NCBI RefSeq assembly: GCF_900112355.1
Contig: NZ_FOLM01000001.1
Coordinates: 417,276 to 481,275 of the forward strand
Source: Streptomyces aidingensis
GTDB lineage: Bacteria > Actinomycetota > Actinomycetes > Streptomycetales > Streptomycetaceae
DNA length: 64,000 nucleotides
Reading direction: 5' to 3'
Position 1 is the first letter of the stretch, and each line of letters opens with the position of its first letter. Positions 41,601-50,364 of this stretch are shown here, one piece after another. The position numbers and the translations under genes were made by a program. A model generated the notes under the pieces. It was not told the origin of the DNA and made no database searches. It was given only the letters and a program-made list of their open reading frames with translations.

Positions 41601-42586
41601 TGACTGCTCCCACCGGCCGCCGCCGCGTCCTGCTCGCCGCGCCCCGCGGCTACTGCGCGGGCGTGGACCGCGCCGTGATCGCCGTCGAGAAGGCCCTCGA
41701 ACAGTACGGACCCCCGATCTACGTCCGCCACGAGATCGTGCACAACAAGTACGTCGTGCAGACCCTGGAGCGAAAGGGCGCCATCTTCGTCGAGGAGACC
41801 TCCGAGGTCCCCCCGGGCGAGATCGTGATCTTCTCCGCGCACGGGGTGGCCCCCGAGGTGCACCGGGAGGCCGAGCGCGGCCGGCTCGCCAGTATCGACG
41901 CCACCTGCCCGCTGGTCACCAAGGTGCACAAGGAAGCGGTGCGTTACGCCCGCGAGGACTACGACATCCTGCTCATCGGCCACGAGGGCCACGAGGAGGT
42001 GATCGGCACCTCCGGCGAGGCCCCCGAGCACATCCAGCTGGTGGACGGCCCGCAGGACGTGGCCAACGTCCAGGTCCGGGATCCGGACAGGGTCGTCTGG
42101 CTGTCCCAGACCACCCTGTCGGTGGACGAGACCATGGAGACCGTGGACGGGCTGAAGCAGCGCTTCCCCAACCTGCTCTCCCCGCCCAGCGACGACATCT
42201 GCTACGCCACCCAGAACCGCCAGACCGCCATCAAGCAGGTGGCCGCCGGCTCCGAGCTGGTGCTGGTGGTCGGCTCCCGCAACTCCTCCAACTCCAACCG
42301 CATGGTGGAGGTGGCGCTCGGCGCCGGGGCGGATGCCGCTTATCTGGTCGACAACGCCTCGGAGATCGACGAGTCCTGGCTGGAGGGCGTGACCACGGTC
42401 GGCCTGTCCTCCGGCGCCTCGGTCCCCGAGGTGCTGGTCGAGGAGGTGCTGGCCTGGCTCACCGAGCGCGGCTGGGCCGATGTGGAGCTCGTCCAGCCGG
42501 TGGCCGAGCACATCCAGTTCTCGCTGCCCAAGGAACTGCGCCGGGATCTGCGCGCCGAGGCCGCCGCCAGGGCCGCGGCCGGCTGA
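41600..42586 (+). CDS. ispH: 4-hydroxy-3-methylbut-2-enyl diphosphate reductase
   Basis: The 328-residue enzyme carries out the last MEP-pathway step, giving IPP and DMAPP. The three [4Fe-4S] cysteines are visible in [23 protein letters not shown] and [11 protein letters not shown], and the SHGV-type turn appears as [10 protein letters not shown]. The start at 41600 gives the [19 protein letters not shown] beginning usual in streptomycetes and fits a leaderless promoter. It feeds precursors to the prenyltransferase found earlier in the window. Confidence 0.95.
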   Translation: MTAPTGRRRVLLAAPRGYCAGVDRAVIAVEKALEQYGPPIYVRHEIVHNKYVVQTLERKGAIFVEETSEVPPGEIVIFSAHGVAPEVHREAERGRLASIDATCPLVTKVHKEAVRYAREDYDILLIGHEGHEEVIGTSGEAPEHIQLVDGPQDVANVQVRDPDRVVWLSQTTLSVDETMETVDGLKQRFPNLLSPPSDDICYATQNRQTAIKQVAAGSELVLVVGSRNSSNSNRMVEVALGAGADAAYLVDNASEIDESWLEGVTTVGLSSGASVPEVLVEEVLAWLTERGWADVELVQPVAEHIQFSLPKELRRDLRAEAAARAAAG

Positions 42587-42621
42587 GGGCCGGCTGAGGG
42601 CCGGCGCGGGCGGCCGTCCGG

Positions 42622-43179
42622 TCAGGCCCGGCCGGCGGCGCCCGCTGCGCCGGCCGCCGCCAGCACCGCCCGGCGGCGCCGCCGCCGGGCCGCGGCCCGG
42701 CGCACCCCGCGCACCAGCACCACGACCAGCGTCAGCAGGGTGCCGGCGAACAGCCAGGGCGCGTGCAGCGCCAGATAGGTCACCACCCCGGTGCCCTCGC
42801 CGGTGGCCAGCACGCCCAGCGCAAAGGCGATCGGCGCGGCCACCGGGGCACAGATCAGATCGGCCGGCCGCACCCAGAGCGCGCTGGCCCAGCCCACCGC
42901 CAGGAACAGCACGCCGTAGCAGGCGGGGGCGCCGCCCAGCAGCACGCTCAGCCAGCCCGCCGCGGACATGGCCGCGCAGGCCAGCACGCCGCAGCCCAGG
43001 CCGGTCAGCCTGGGCCGGGGCATCCTGGCCAGCGGCCGTGCCGCGGGAGGTCTGCGGCGGCCCGCGGCCGGGCGCGGGCGGCGCGGGTCCGGGGGCCGGG
43101 CCGCGGGGCGTGGCACTCCCGGGTGCACGGCGACCTGCTGTGGCCGAGGGTGACGGGTTGTGCGCGTACTGTACTCCAC
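42622..43179 (-). CDS. DUF6542 membrane protein
   Basis: The protein (about 185 aa if started at GTG 43179) has a basic, Pro/Arg-rich cytoplasmic N-terminus of about 50 residues. It is followed by four membrane helices with LTGLGCGVLACAAMSAAGWL as the first, ending in a run of Arg residues. DUF6542 proteins lie beside ispH and ychF in streptomycetes; their role is unknown. Several start codons are possible and none has a good ribosome site, so the N-terminus is uncertain. Confidence 0.75.
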   Translation of the reverse strand: MEYSTRTTRHPRPQQVAVHPGVPRPAARPPDPRRPRPAAGRRRPPAARPLARMPRPRLTGLGCGVLACAAMSAAGWLSVLLGGAPACYGVLFLAVGWASALWVRPADLICAPVAAPIAFALGVLATGEGTGVVTYLALHAPWLFAGTLLTLVVVLVRGVRRAAARRRRRRAVLAAAGAAGAAGRA

Positions 43180-43345
43180 GCCCACCAACGTACGGTCCGG
43201 TGCCGGCGCATCCCGCACAGGGACACGCCCTTTTCGTCCTATTGTGTTCCTGCTGGTCCTCCGTTCTGCCGCCGTCCCGCCGTCCGCCCCAGCCCGTAGA
43301 ATGAGGCGTCGCCCGTCGTCCCCCGAGCCTTCCGGGAAGTCCCAC

Positions 43346-44434
43346 GTGTCGCTCACGATCGGAATCGTCGGCCTGCCCAATGTCGGCAAGTCGACCCTCT
43401 TCAACGCCCTGACCAAGAACGACGTGCTGGCGGCCAATTACCCGTTCGCCACCATCGAGCCCAACATCGGCGTGGTCGGCGTCCCGGACCCGCGGCTGGC
43501 CCGGCTGGCGGAGATCTTCCACTCCGAGCGGGTGCTGCCCGCCACCGTGGACTTCGTGGACATCGCGGGAATCGTGCGCGGCGCCAGCGAGGGCGAGGGC
43601 CTGGGCAACAAGTTCCTCCACCACATCCGCGAGTCGGATGCGATCTGCCAGGTCATCCGGGCCTTCAAGGACGAGAACGTGGTCCATGTGGAGGGCCGGG
43701 TCTCGCCCAAGGAGGACATCGACACCATCAACACCGAGCTGATCCTGGCCGATCTGCAGACCATCGAGAAGGTCCTGCCCCGGCTGGAGAAGGAGGCCCG
43801 GGTCAAGAAGGACCGCCAGCCCGTCGCCCAGGCGGTGCAGCAGGCCAAGGCCATCCTGGAGGAGGGCCGCACCCTCTTCTCCGCCGGCATCCGCCAGGGC
43901 ACCGAGGCCGCCGCTCCCCTGCACGAGCTGCACCTGCTCACCGTCAAGCCGTTCCTCTACGTCTTCAACGTGGACGAGGAGGAGCTGACCGACGAGCCCT
44001 TCAAGGAGGAGGCCCGCGCCCTGGTGGCCCCGGCCGAGGCGGTGTTCCTCAACGCCAAGCTGGAGTCCGAGCTGGCCGAGCTGGACGACGAGGACGCCAT
44101 GGAGCTGCTCCAGTCGGTCGGCCAGGAGGAGCCCGGCCTCTCCACCCTGGCCCGGGCCGGCTTCGAGACCCTGGGCCTGACCACCTACCTCACCGCCGGC
44201 CCCAAGGAATCCCGCGCCTGGACCATCAGGAAGGGCGCCACCGCCCCCGAGGCGGCCGGCGTGATCCACACCGACTTCCAGAAGGGCTTCATCAAGGCCG
44301 AGGTCATCTCCTTCGACGACCTGGTGGCCGCCGGCTCCGTCCCCGAGGCCCGCGCCCGCGGCAAGGCCCGCATGGAGGGCAAGGACTACGTGATGCGCGA
44401 GGACGACGTGGTGGAGTTCCGCTTCAACGTGTAG
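43346..44434 (+). CDS. ychF: Redox-regulated ATPase/GTPase YchF; integration site of the island
   Basis: The 362-residue Obg-family P-loop protein has G1 GLPNVGKST (9-17), VDIAGIVRGASEGEGLGNKF and the C-terminal TGS-like domain ending MREDDVVEFRFNV. YchF (OLA1) preferentially hydrolyses ATP and binds the ribosome. The GTG at 43346 has GGGAAG upstream, and a TAGAAT -10-like element lies at 43297-43302. The last two codons (GTG, TAG) lie beyond the att core and therefore come from the integrated island; the original end survives at 58767-58778. Confidence 0.95.
   Translation: MSLTIGIVGLPNVGKSTLFNALTKNDVLAANYPFATIEPNIGVVGVPDPRLARLAEIFHSERVLPATVDFVDIAGIVRGASEGEGLGNKFLHHIRESDAICQVIRAFKDENVVHVEGRVSPKEDIDTINTELILADLQTIEKVLPRLEKEARVKKDRQPVAQAVQQAKAILEEGRTLFSAGIRQGTEAAAPLHELHLLTVKPFLYVFNVDEEELTDEPFKEEARALVAPAEAVFLNAKLESELAELDDEDAMELLQSVGQEEPGLSTLARAGFETLGLTTYLTAGPKESRAWTIRKGATAPEAAGVIHTDFQKGFIKAEVISFDDLVAAGSVPEARARGKARMEGKDYVMREDDVVEFRFNV
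44416..44430. other. attL core
   Basis: GTTCCGCTTCAACGT lies at the end of ychF and matches attR at 14 of 15 positions. Crossover is placed in the identical TTCAACGT part, right of the C/T difference. Confidence 0.85.
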
Positions 44435-44482
44435 CGGGTTCCATAGCGCAACACTGACGACCTGGCAAACATGCAGGTCAGA

Positions 44483-44516
44483 GGGGGTCTGGCTCTTCGG
44501 GGGCAGGCCCCCTTTT
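44483..44516 (+). terminator. Intrinsic terminator after ychF, carried by the island
   Basis: GGGGGTCTGGC pairs with GGCAGGCCCCC (one G-T wobble, one mismatch) around TCTTCGGG and is followed by TTTT. It is on the island side of attL, so the island supplies a new stop codon and a new terminator to ychF. Confidence 0.8.
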
Positions 44517-44520
44517 CATG

Positions 44521-44614
44521 CCCGTGCTGACTTGGTGCTGACCTGTAGGCACCCGTCATCACCCCTCCGCATCCCTCCCGTGCTGGTTTGGTGCTGACTC
44601 TTGGGGGTGCTGAC
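44521..44614. repeat. Left cluster of GGTGCTGAC repeats (probable integrase arm sites)
   Basis: Two copies of a 22-bp unit start at 44521 and 44577 (CCCGTGCTG, four bases, then TGGTGCTGAC or TTGGTGCTGAC-like), and a further GGTGCTGAC is at 44606-44614. The same unit recurs near attR and after the restriction gene. Short direct repeats near att sites are typical of arm-type integrase or excisionase sites. Confidence 0.65.
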
Positions 44615-44742
44615 GCGGCACGGGACCTGCGGTGGGCCCGCGACAACGAAGTGGCCGGCGAAGCCGGTTGTACGGCGAGTGGCCCTCGCTGTCAGTCCCC
44701 GCCGGTACGCTTCCCAATGTCACGACAGTTGGAGGAATGGAC

Positions 44743-46365
44743 ATGGGCACCTCGGGGCGTCTCAGCCTGTCTTGGATCAACAAAGACAGGTCGCTCATCA
44801 GCACCCAGGACGGCGGCTACGAGTGGGTGGACCGGGACGACTTCCGCGTGACCGAGACACGCCTCCTCCGTGATGTCGCGACCGTGGGTGAGGTGCACGA
44901 CGATCTCAAGCGCGTCAAGGACAACCTACTGATCGCGGGAGATAGCGGGGACGCGCTCAGGGCGCTCACGAGGCTTCCGGAGTTCGCGAAGGAGTATCGA
45001 GGCAAGGTCAAGCTCGTCTACATCGACCCCCCGTTCAATACGGGTCAAGCTTTCGAGCATTACGACGACGGTGTGGAGCATTCCGTCTGGCTCACGATGA
45101 TTCGCGAGCGACTTCTACTTATCCGTGATCTCCTTGCAGAAGACGGAAGTGTGTGGGTGCATCTCGATGACTCAGAAATGGCGTACTGCAAGGTACTCCT
45201 GGACGAGATCTTCGGGAGGTCCAATTTCGTTGCAACGGTTGTGTGGGAAACCGATGCGGGTAGGCGAAATGATACTGCCATCAGTACCGTGCAGGACTAC
45301 ATCCTGGTTTTTGCTAAGAACTGGAACGCGTGGCGTCCTACTAGGAATCTTCTCCCGAGATCTGCTGACCAGGAAAAGCGGTACAAGAACCCTGATAATG
45401 ATCCGCGAGGGCCATGGCTACAGGGAGCCGATAGTACGGCGAAATCCGGATCAGATGCCATGCGCTACCCGGTCACCCTTCCTTCGGGGCGCATTGTTAC
45501 GCCGCCGAGTGGCGTGTATTGGCGCTTTTCTAAGGAGAACTTCGAGCGCGCCCTCGCGGAGGGGCGCGTCTACTTCGGTAAAGATGGCGACAGGATGCCC
45601 ATCGTTAAGAGGTATCTGTCGGAAGTCCAGGCAGGTGTAGTTCCTCGCACATGGTGGCCAGCCGCAGAGGTCGGCAGCAATATGGGTGCCAAGCGCGACC
45701 ACATCCGAAAGATGTTCCCCGACGTTCCGGCCTTCGCCACGCCGAAGCCTGAAGGGCTCATGGAGCGTGTAATCACTATTGCATCGAACCCGGGCGATAT
45801 TGTGCTTGATTGTTTCGGCGGATCGGGAACTACGGCAGCGGTCGCGCATAAAATGGGCAGGCGATGGGTAACTGTCGAGCGAGAGCACACAACCGTTGAA
45901 ACATTTCTGCGACCTCGGCTTGAGATGGTTGTAAACGGTGAGGAGCCCGGTGGGGTAACCACCGCCGTTGGCTGGGAAAAGGGCGGAGGCTTCCGTTGTC
46001 TGGAGGTTGTCCCCTCCATGTACGAGCGCCTTGGCAACCGGGTGCTCCTCGCCCCATGGGCGGTTGGGGATGCCTTTGCCGAGGCTGCCTGCGCACAGAT
46101 TCCTGGCTTTGAACTGGAACCCAACGCTGAGGCGCCGTTCGTCGGGCGCAAGGGCCGACAGCGTCTCGCAGTCGTCGATGGTCTGGTCTCGGAAGAATCA
46201 GTCCAGTCGATCGTCGACGCGCTGATTGGCGACGAGCGTGTACTCATCGTGGCCAAGAGTTACCTCCGCGAGGCGGCGAGGCTTCTAGAGAAGCTCAGCC
46301 CTGGCTCGCGTATCAAGAAGGCTCCCCAGGACCTGTTGGACATGAAGGGACGTGTGCTGCGTTGA
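44743..46365 (+). CDS. mod: Type III restriction-modification DNA N6-adenine methyltransferase (Mod)
   Basis: The 540-residue protein has the beta-class motif order: DPPFNTG (motif IV, about 96-102), a target-recognition region, then DCFGGSGTTA (motif I, about 356-365) that binds S-adenosylmethionine. It would methylate adenine in an asymmetric site and guide Res. ATG 44743 has GGAGGA six bases upstream. The middle part (about 45230-45900), which should read the DNA target, uses codons such as AAT, GAT, CTT and TTT far more than the host, a sign of transfer. Its stop overlaps the res start. Confidence 0.9.
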   Translation: MGTSGRLSLSWINKDRSLISTQDGGYEWVDRDDFRVTETRLLRDVATVGEVHDDLKRVKDNLLIAGDSGDALRALTRLPEFAKEYRGKVKLVYIDPPFNTGQAFEHYDDGVEHSVWLTMIRERLLLIRDLLAEDGSVWVHLDDSEMAYCKVLLDEIFGRSNFVATVVWETDAGRRNDTAISTVQDYILVFAKNWNAWRPTRNLLPRSADQEKRYKNPDNDPRGPWLQGADSTAKSGSDAMRYPVTLPSGRIVTPPSGVYWRFSKENFERALAEGRVYFGKDGDRMPIVKRYLSEVQAGVVPRTWWPAAEVGSNMGAKRDHIRKMFPDVPAFATPKPEGLMERVITIASNPGDIVLDCFGGSGTTAAVAHKMGRRWVTVEREHTTVETFLRPRLEMVVNGEEPGGVTTAVGWEKGGGFRCLEVVPSMYERLGNRVLLAPWAVGDAFAEAACAQIPGFELEPNAEAPFVGRKGRQRLAVVDGLVSEESVQSIVDALIGDERVLIVAKSYLREAARLLEKLSPGSRIKKAPQDLLDMKGRVLR

Positions 46366-48839
46366 GCTGGATCACATACGACCAGGCAGCGATTGAGGAT
46401 CTGGCGAGCCGCATGAAGTTGCGGGACCCGAATCGTCGCGCCGTGGCCAAGGTCGTCGAGGAGATCCAGTCGGGGGACGGGCGGGAGGTCGTCTGTGACC
46501 TGGCGACTGGTGTGGGTAAGACGTACATCTGCCGGGGCCTAATCGACTACCTTGCCGATCAGGGCGTTCGTAACATCCTGATTGTCACTCCTGGCCGGAC
46601 TATCCAAAGGAAGACGCTCACCAACTTCGAGGCCGGTCACCCGAAGTTCGTGCCGGGGGCCAACTACGAGCCCATCGTCATTACTCCCGAGAATTATGCT
46701 GGCGGCCGCGTTGGTGATGCACTGCACGATCCGGACGCTTTGAAGGTCTTCGTTTTCAACGTCCAGCTGCTGACCAAGCCGACCGTCAAGACCTCGCGCA
46801 GCACATACGAGACTGATGAGTTCATCGGTACTGCCCTGTATGAACACCTACGTTCGGTCGATGACTTGGTCGTCATCGCGGATGAGCATCACGTGTACCG
46901 GAGTGACGCGAAGAAGTTCCATGAGGCGGTTCGGGACCTCCAGCCGCGCGCGCTCGTGGGACTGACGGCGACTCCGGACGAGAAGGACCGCAAGGTGCCT
47001 GGTCGCATCGTCTTCCAGTACTCCCTTGCCGAGGCCATCGCCGACCAACTGGTCAAGGTCCCTGTCATCGTCTACCGCGAAGACGGGCACACCGACGTTC
47101 GCACTCAACTGGCAGACGCCTGCCATCTGCGCAAGGTGAAGGAAGAGACCACCCGGGAGTGGGCTGAGAGGAACGGGCGGCCCATGGTCAACCCAGTCCT
47201 CTTCGTGGTCTGCCAGAGCATCGAGGAAGCCACAGAGACCGCTGAGATTCTCGCCGGCCCCGGATTCATCGATGAGCCCGGTGCGGTGTTGCAGATCACC
47301 TCTGGCAGCAAAGACGACGCCCTCGAAGCCCTCGCTGGCATCGAGGACCCCGACTCTCCGGTCCGGGCCGTGGTCTCCGTTGACATGCTGAAGGAGGGGT
47401 GGGATGTCAAGAACATCAGTGTGATCGTTGCGCGACGTACTCTCGCCTCCCAGACCCTTACCGAGCAGATTCTTGGCCGTGGCCTTCGCCTTCCATATGG
47501 CGAGCGGGTCGGGTTCTCGATGGTTGACTGCGTCGACATCATCGCCCACGAGTCATATCGGCGGCTTCTGGACGCTAAGGAAGCCCTTCTCGAACACACG
47601 CTTCCGCAGAGGGCCGAGCCCGGCGGTACTTCGAAGGCCGGCACGGGCGCCGCGGCCAAAACTGGTGGCGCAAGTCCTCTGCCCGCTTACCACGAAGCCC
47701 AGACACAAGGGATGTTGGCGTTCACCGCCGATGCACCTGTCAGGGACGGCGGGTTCGGTACCGAAACTTCCGAGGCTGTCTACCTCGGCATGGCCGACAT
47801 GGAGCACCGGCTTGCCGAAGCAGGGGTGGAGAAGAAGGACATCCAGCAGGTAATGAAGCCTGCGGAGGGGGCGCCAGCCATTAAGTTCCCCAGCAAGCGC
47901 CTGTTGGAGAAGCCGGACACCTACAGCTTGTCCTTCGTCAGCTCCGAGGCTGTCGCCGAGAAGGGGAAGCAGTTCAAGCACGAAATAGAGGTGGAACTGA
48001 AGCGCAAGGCGCTGAACGCCTCGCGGGGGCTGGATGGCACGGTAACTGTGCAGGCGGAGGACCAAAAGTCTGCTGTCGCGACTCAGCGCAGTTGGCCCAT
48101 TTCGAAGGTCAGGGAGGACCTCGAAGAGAAGATCCTCAACTTGCCGCAGCTGAAGCTCACAGCTGATGAAGTAGAGGCCGCGCAGAAGATCGTGCACACG
48201 TTCCTCGGGGCGGCGATCGAAGTTGACGCAGAGGACAGCACGCCATGGGAAGAGGCTCGGGCAGAGCTTGCGTTGACCCAGCTGGAGAGGCTCGTGGTCT
48301 CCAGCTTCAAGCAAAAGCTTGCGAAGGTCGAGCACGAGATCGTGAAGGTGACCGTGCCTTCGCCTGCCCAGCCGTGGCCGGGGCAGACGATGCCTCAGAT
48401 GCAGATGACCGACAAGGTGATCCGGGGCATGGGGTATACAGGCTGGGGCAGTTCGATTCTTCCGGTCGTTCACTTCGACGCGCTGTCCACGGAAGTCAAG
48501 CTCGCCAGGCTGATGGATGTCAGTCCCAAGGTCGACTGGTGGCTGCGGCTTGAGTCGCAAAGCGGAACGTACATCCAGCTCGACAACGGCTCGCGGTATT
48601 TCCCCGACTTCATCGCCATAGACAAGGACGGCGTGCACTGGCTTGTCGAGGGCAAGTCAAACGCGGAGGCGTCCAGTGAGTCCGTTCTGGCCAAGAAGGC
48701 CGCCGCCGAGGCTTGGGCGAAAGAAGTGACCGATCGTGGAGATTTCGGTACGTGGAAGTACCTGTTCGCCACTGAGGACCACCTGAGTCAGGCGAACAGC
48801 TGGGACACCCTGCTGACGGTCACGGGTGCCCGAGGATAG
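46362..48839 (+). CDS. res: Type III restriction endonuclease subunit (Res), DEAD/DEAH helicase-nuclease
   Basis: The 825-residue protein has a superfamily 2 helicase core: Walker A ATGVGKTY (about 47-54), DEHH (about 174-177) and the arginine-finger region GRGLRLPYGE. The C-terminal PD-(D/E)xK nuclease has PDFIAID and VEGKS (about 748-765). It cleaves unmethylated foreign DNA after ATP-driven signalling with Mod. The start is an unusual TTG (46362) overlapping the mod stop by 4 bp, which keeps Res low and coupled to Mod. Codon use is again A/T-richer than the chromosome. Confidence 0.9.
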   Translation: MSWITYDQAAIEDLASRMKLRDPNRRAVAKVVEEIQSGDGREVVCDLATGVGKTYICRGLIDYLADQGVRNILIVTPGRTIQRKTLTNFEAGHPKFVPGANYEPIVITPENYAGGRVGDALHDPDALKVFVFNVQLLTKPTVKTSRSTYETDEFIGTALYEHLRSVDDLVVIADEHHVYRSDAKKFHEAVRDLQPRALVGLTATPDEKDRKVPGRIVFQYSLAEAIADQLVKVPVIVYREDGHTDVRTQLADACHLRKVKEETTREWAERNGRPMVNPVLFVVCQSIEEATETAEILAGPGFIDEPGAVLQITSGSKDDALEALAGIEDPDSPVRAVVSVDMLKEGWDVKNISVIVARRTLASQTLTEQILGRGLRLPYGERVGFSMVDCVDIIAHESYRRLLDAKEALLEHTLPQRAEPGGTSKAGTGAAAKTGGASPLPAYHEAQTQGMLAFTADAPVRDGGFGTETSEAVYLGMADMEHRLAEAGVEKKDIQQVMKPAEGAPAIKFPSKRLLEKPDTYSLSFVSSEAVAEKGKQFKHEIEVELKRKALNASRGLDGTVTVQAEDQKSAVATQRSWPISKVREDLEEKILNLPQLKLTADEVEAAQKIVHTFLGAAIEVDAEDSTPWEEARAELALTQLERLVVSSFKQKLAKVEHEIVKVTVPSPAQPWPGQTMPQMQMTDKVIRGMGYTGWGSSILPVVHFDALSTEVKLARLMDVSPKVDWWLRLESQSGTYIQLDNGSRYFPDFIAIDKDGVHWLVEGKSNAEASSESVLAKKAAAEAWAKEVTDRGDFGTWKYLFATEDHLSQANSWDTLLTVTGARG

Positions 48840-48852
48840 AACTTGGAGGATG

Positions 48853-48895
48853 GCGGAAGAGCCCCGGTCGTTCAGAGCGGGGCTCTTCCGCATTT
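48853..48895 (+). terminator. Strong intrinsic terminator after res
   Basis: GCGGAAGAGCCCCG (48853-48866) and CGGGGCTCTTCCGC (48878-48891) form a perfect 14-bp stem, followed by ATTTT. It ends the mod-res operon. Confidence 0.92.
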
Positions 48896-48941
48896 TCGGC
48901 GTGCAGCGAAGGCCATGTTTCGGCGCCCCCTCTGCACCTCT

Positions 48942-48965
48942 CCCATGCTGGGTTGGTGCTGACTC
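48942..48965. repeat. Internal copy of the 22-bp att-proximal repeat
   Basis: CCCATGCTGGGTTGGTGCTG-AC at 48942-48963 matches the copies near attL and attR. It lies 47 bp after the res terminator, so the restriction cassette is bracketed by this unit. Confidence 0.7.
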
Positions 48966-49051
48966 GCGGGACGTCTCGGCGGAGGCCGCGAATCCGCTTG
49001 CTTAGGAGTGGATGTTGGTGTGATCCTTCGACTGGATGAAGGGTACATCAC

Positions 49052-50170
49052 ATGGCATACCCCCGCTGGCACCACATGCTCATGGAGTCGCAGAGACATG
49101 CCCTCAAAGCGGTCGATGAGTGGAACTGCTCAAATGGCAATTATGGTGACTTTCTGACGCATATGCACAAGGCGTGGCATTACTTGCTGCATGCAGAGTT
49201 CCGCAAAGGCGAGATCGACTATCATTACAAAGATTCCAAGACCGGCCAGTACCAGATGATCGACGGCGAGCCGAAGGCGTGGGATCTGGAGAAGTGTTTG
49301 AAGGAGCGCTACCCCGACAGCGGTGATCCAGTGCGCTTGAATGCTGAACTTTTTGTGGCACTCCGAAACAAGGTGGAGCACCGGTACGAGCACAACCTGA
49401 AGATCGCCACGGGAGGTAAGGCGCAGGCGCTCGTCATGAACTACGAGCAGGAGATGGTGGCCCATTTCGGCATCAAGTACAGTCTCGCCGATCGGCTCCG
49501 CTTCCCGATCTCTCTTCAGGCGCTCACTGCTGAGGGTCGTGAGCAGCTTCGGGCCGCCGCGAAGAAGTTGCCGCAGCAGGCCCGCGACCTTGTAGCGAAG
49601 TTCGAAGCGGCCATCGACCCGTCCGTACTGGACGATCTCAAGTACGACTACCGCGTCCGGCTCGTACCCATCGTCGGCTCGAAGACTGATGCCGACTTGG
49701 CGATCAACTTCGTCAAGCTCGATGAGCTGAGCGAGGATGAGCGCCAGGTCATGGTTGAGGCGGGCCGCCAGGGGACGGTCATCATCAGGGATCGCCATGT
49801 CGAGGTGGCGGACAAGGCGAAACTGCGCGCGAAGCAGGTCGCTGCCCTTGTTGAAGAGCAACTGCCGTTCGAATTCAGTCCGTTCAGTGAGCACCTTGAG
49901 ATGTGGCAGCGGTTGAACGTACGCCCCGCGAAGAATTCCGGTGATCCCTACTCCACCGATGCGAGGTACTGCGTGTACAGCGAGGCGTTCAATGCCTACC
50001 TCTACACGCCGGCCTGGGTGAAACGGATCATCAAGGAGATAGGCAGTATCGAGAAGTACAGGGCCTTCTTCGGTCGTGAGCCCCGTATGAAGAGGATGAC
50101 CAAGCTGCCGAGACAGGGGGGAGCGTCTTCGGAGTCGAACAGCAGCGAGCCGCACGGTAGGACAGCCTGA
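49052..50170 (+). CDS. DUF3644 protein with HEPN-type RNase motif
   Basis: The 372-residue protein matches the DUF3644 pattern: an N-terminal helical half with a WHYLLHAEF segment and FVALRNKVEHRYEH, where R-N-x3-H is the HEPN ribonuclease motif (about residues 108-113), and a mixed C-terminal half. HEPN proteins in defence systems cut RNA to stop phage growth; DUF3644 genes are found in defence islands. It follows the type III restriction pair after a terminator, so it has its own promoter. Toxicity and RNA target are inferred, not seen. Confidence 0.75.
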   Translation: MAYPRWHHMLMESQRHALKAVDEWNCSNGNYGDFLTHMHKAWHYLLHAEFRKGEIDYHYKDSKTGQYQMIDGEPKAWDLEKCLKERYPDSGDPVRLNAELFVALRNKVEHRYEHNLKIATGGKAQALVMNYEQEMVAHFGIKYSLADRLRFPISLQALTAEGREQLRAAAKKLPQQARDLVAKFEAAIDPSVLDDLKYDYRVRLVPIVGSKTDADLAINFVKLDELSEDERQVMVEAGRQGTVIIRDRHVEVADKAKLRAKQVAALVEEQLPFEFSPFSEHLEMWQRLNVRPAKNSGDPYSTDARYCVYSEAFNAYLYTPAWVKRIIKEIGSIEKYRAFFGREPRMKRMTKLPRQGGASSESNSSEPHGRTA

Positions 50171-50364
50171 TGAAGAAGGTCTTGGACGGGAAGATCCTCA
50201 TGCGCTGTACGAGCCAATGTCGCGTGTTGCGCGAAGAGACGGTGTCGGCCTGCCGGAGAACCTCCGCAGATACCGCCGCATTGACCGACATGAGCCTGTG
50301 CGAGTTGTCCCGGTGCTACGGTCGCGCGTATGACGCTCTCGGTATCAACAACTCGTGCCGTTGA
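50170..50364 (+). CDS. Possible small cysteine-rich protein
   Basis: A 64-codon frame begins at ATG 50170 inside the DUF3644 stop (TGATG), so it could be translationally coupled. It has six cysteines (C13, C17, C28, C44, C49, C63) and overlaps the start of the next gene by 35 bp. I recognise no family. The overlap and lack of a ribosome site make it doubtful. Confidence 0.2.
   Translation: MKKVLDGKILMRCTSQCRVLREETVSACRRTSADTAALTDMSLCELSRCYGRAYDALGINNSCR

Noticed and set aside
50180..50300. A tRNA gene in the gap after DUF3644
   Set aside because: No T-loop (GTTCRANNC) or cloverleaf could be drawn.
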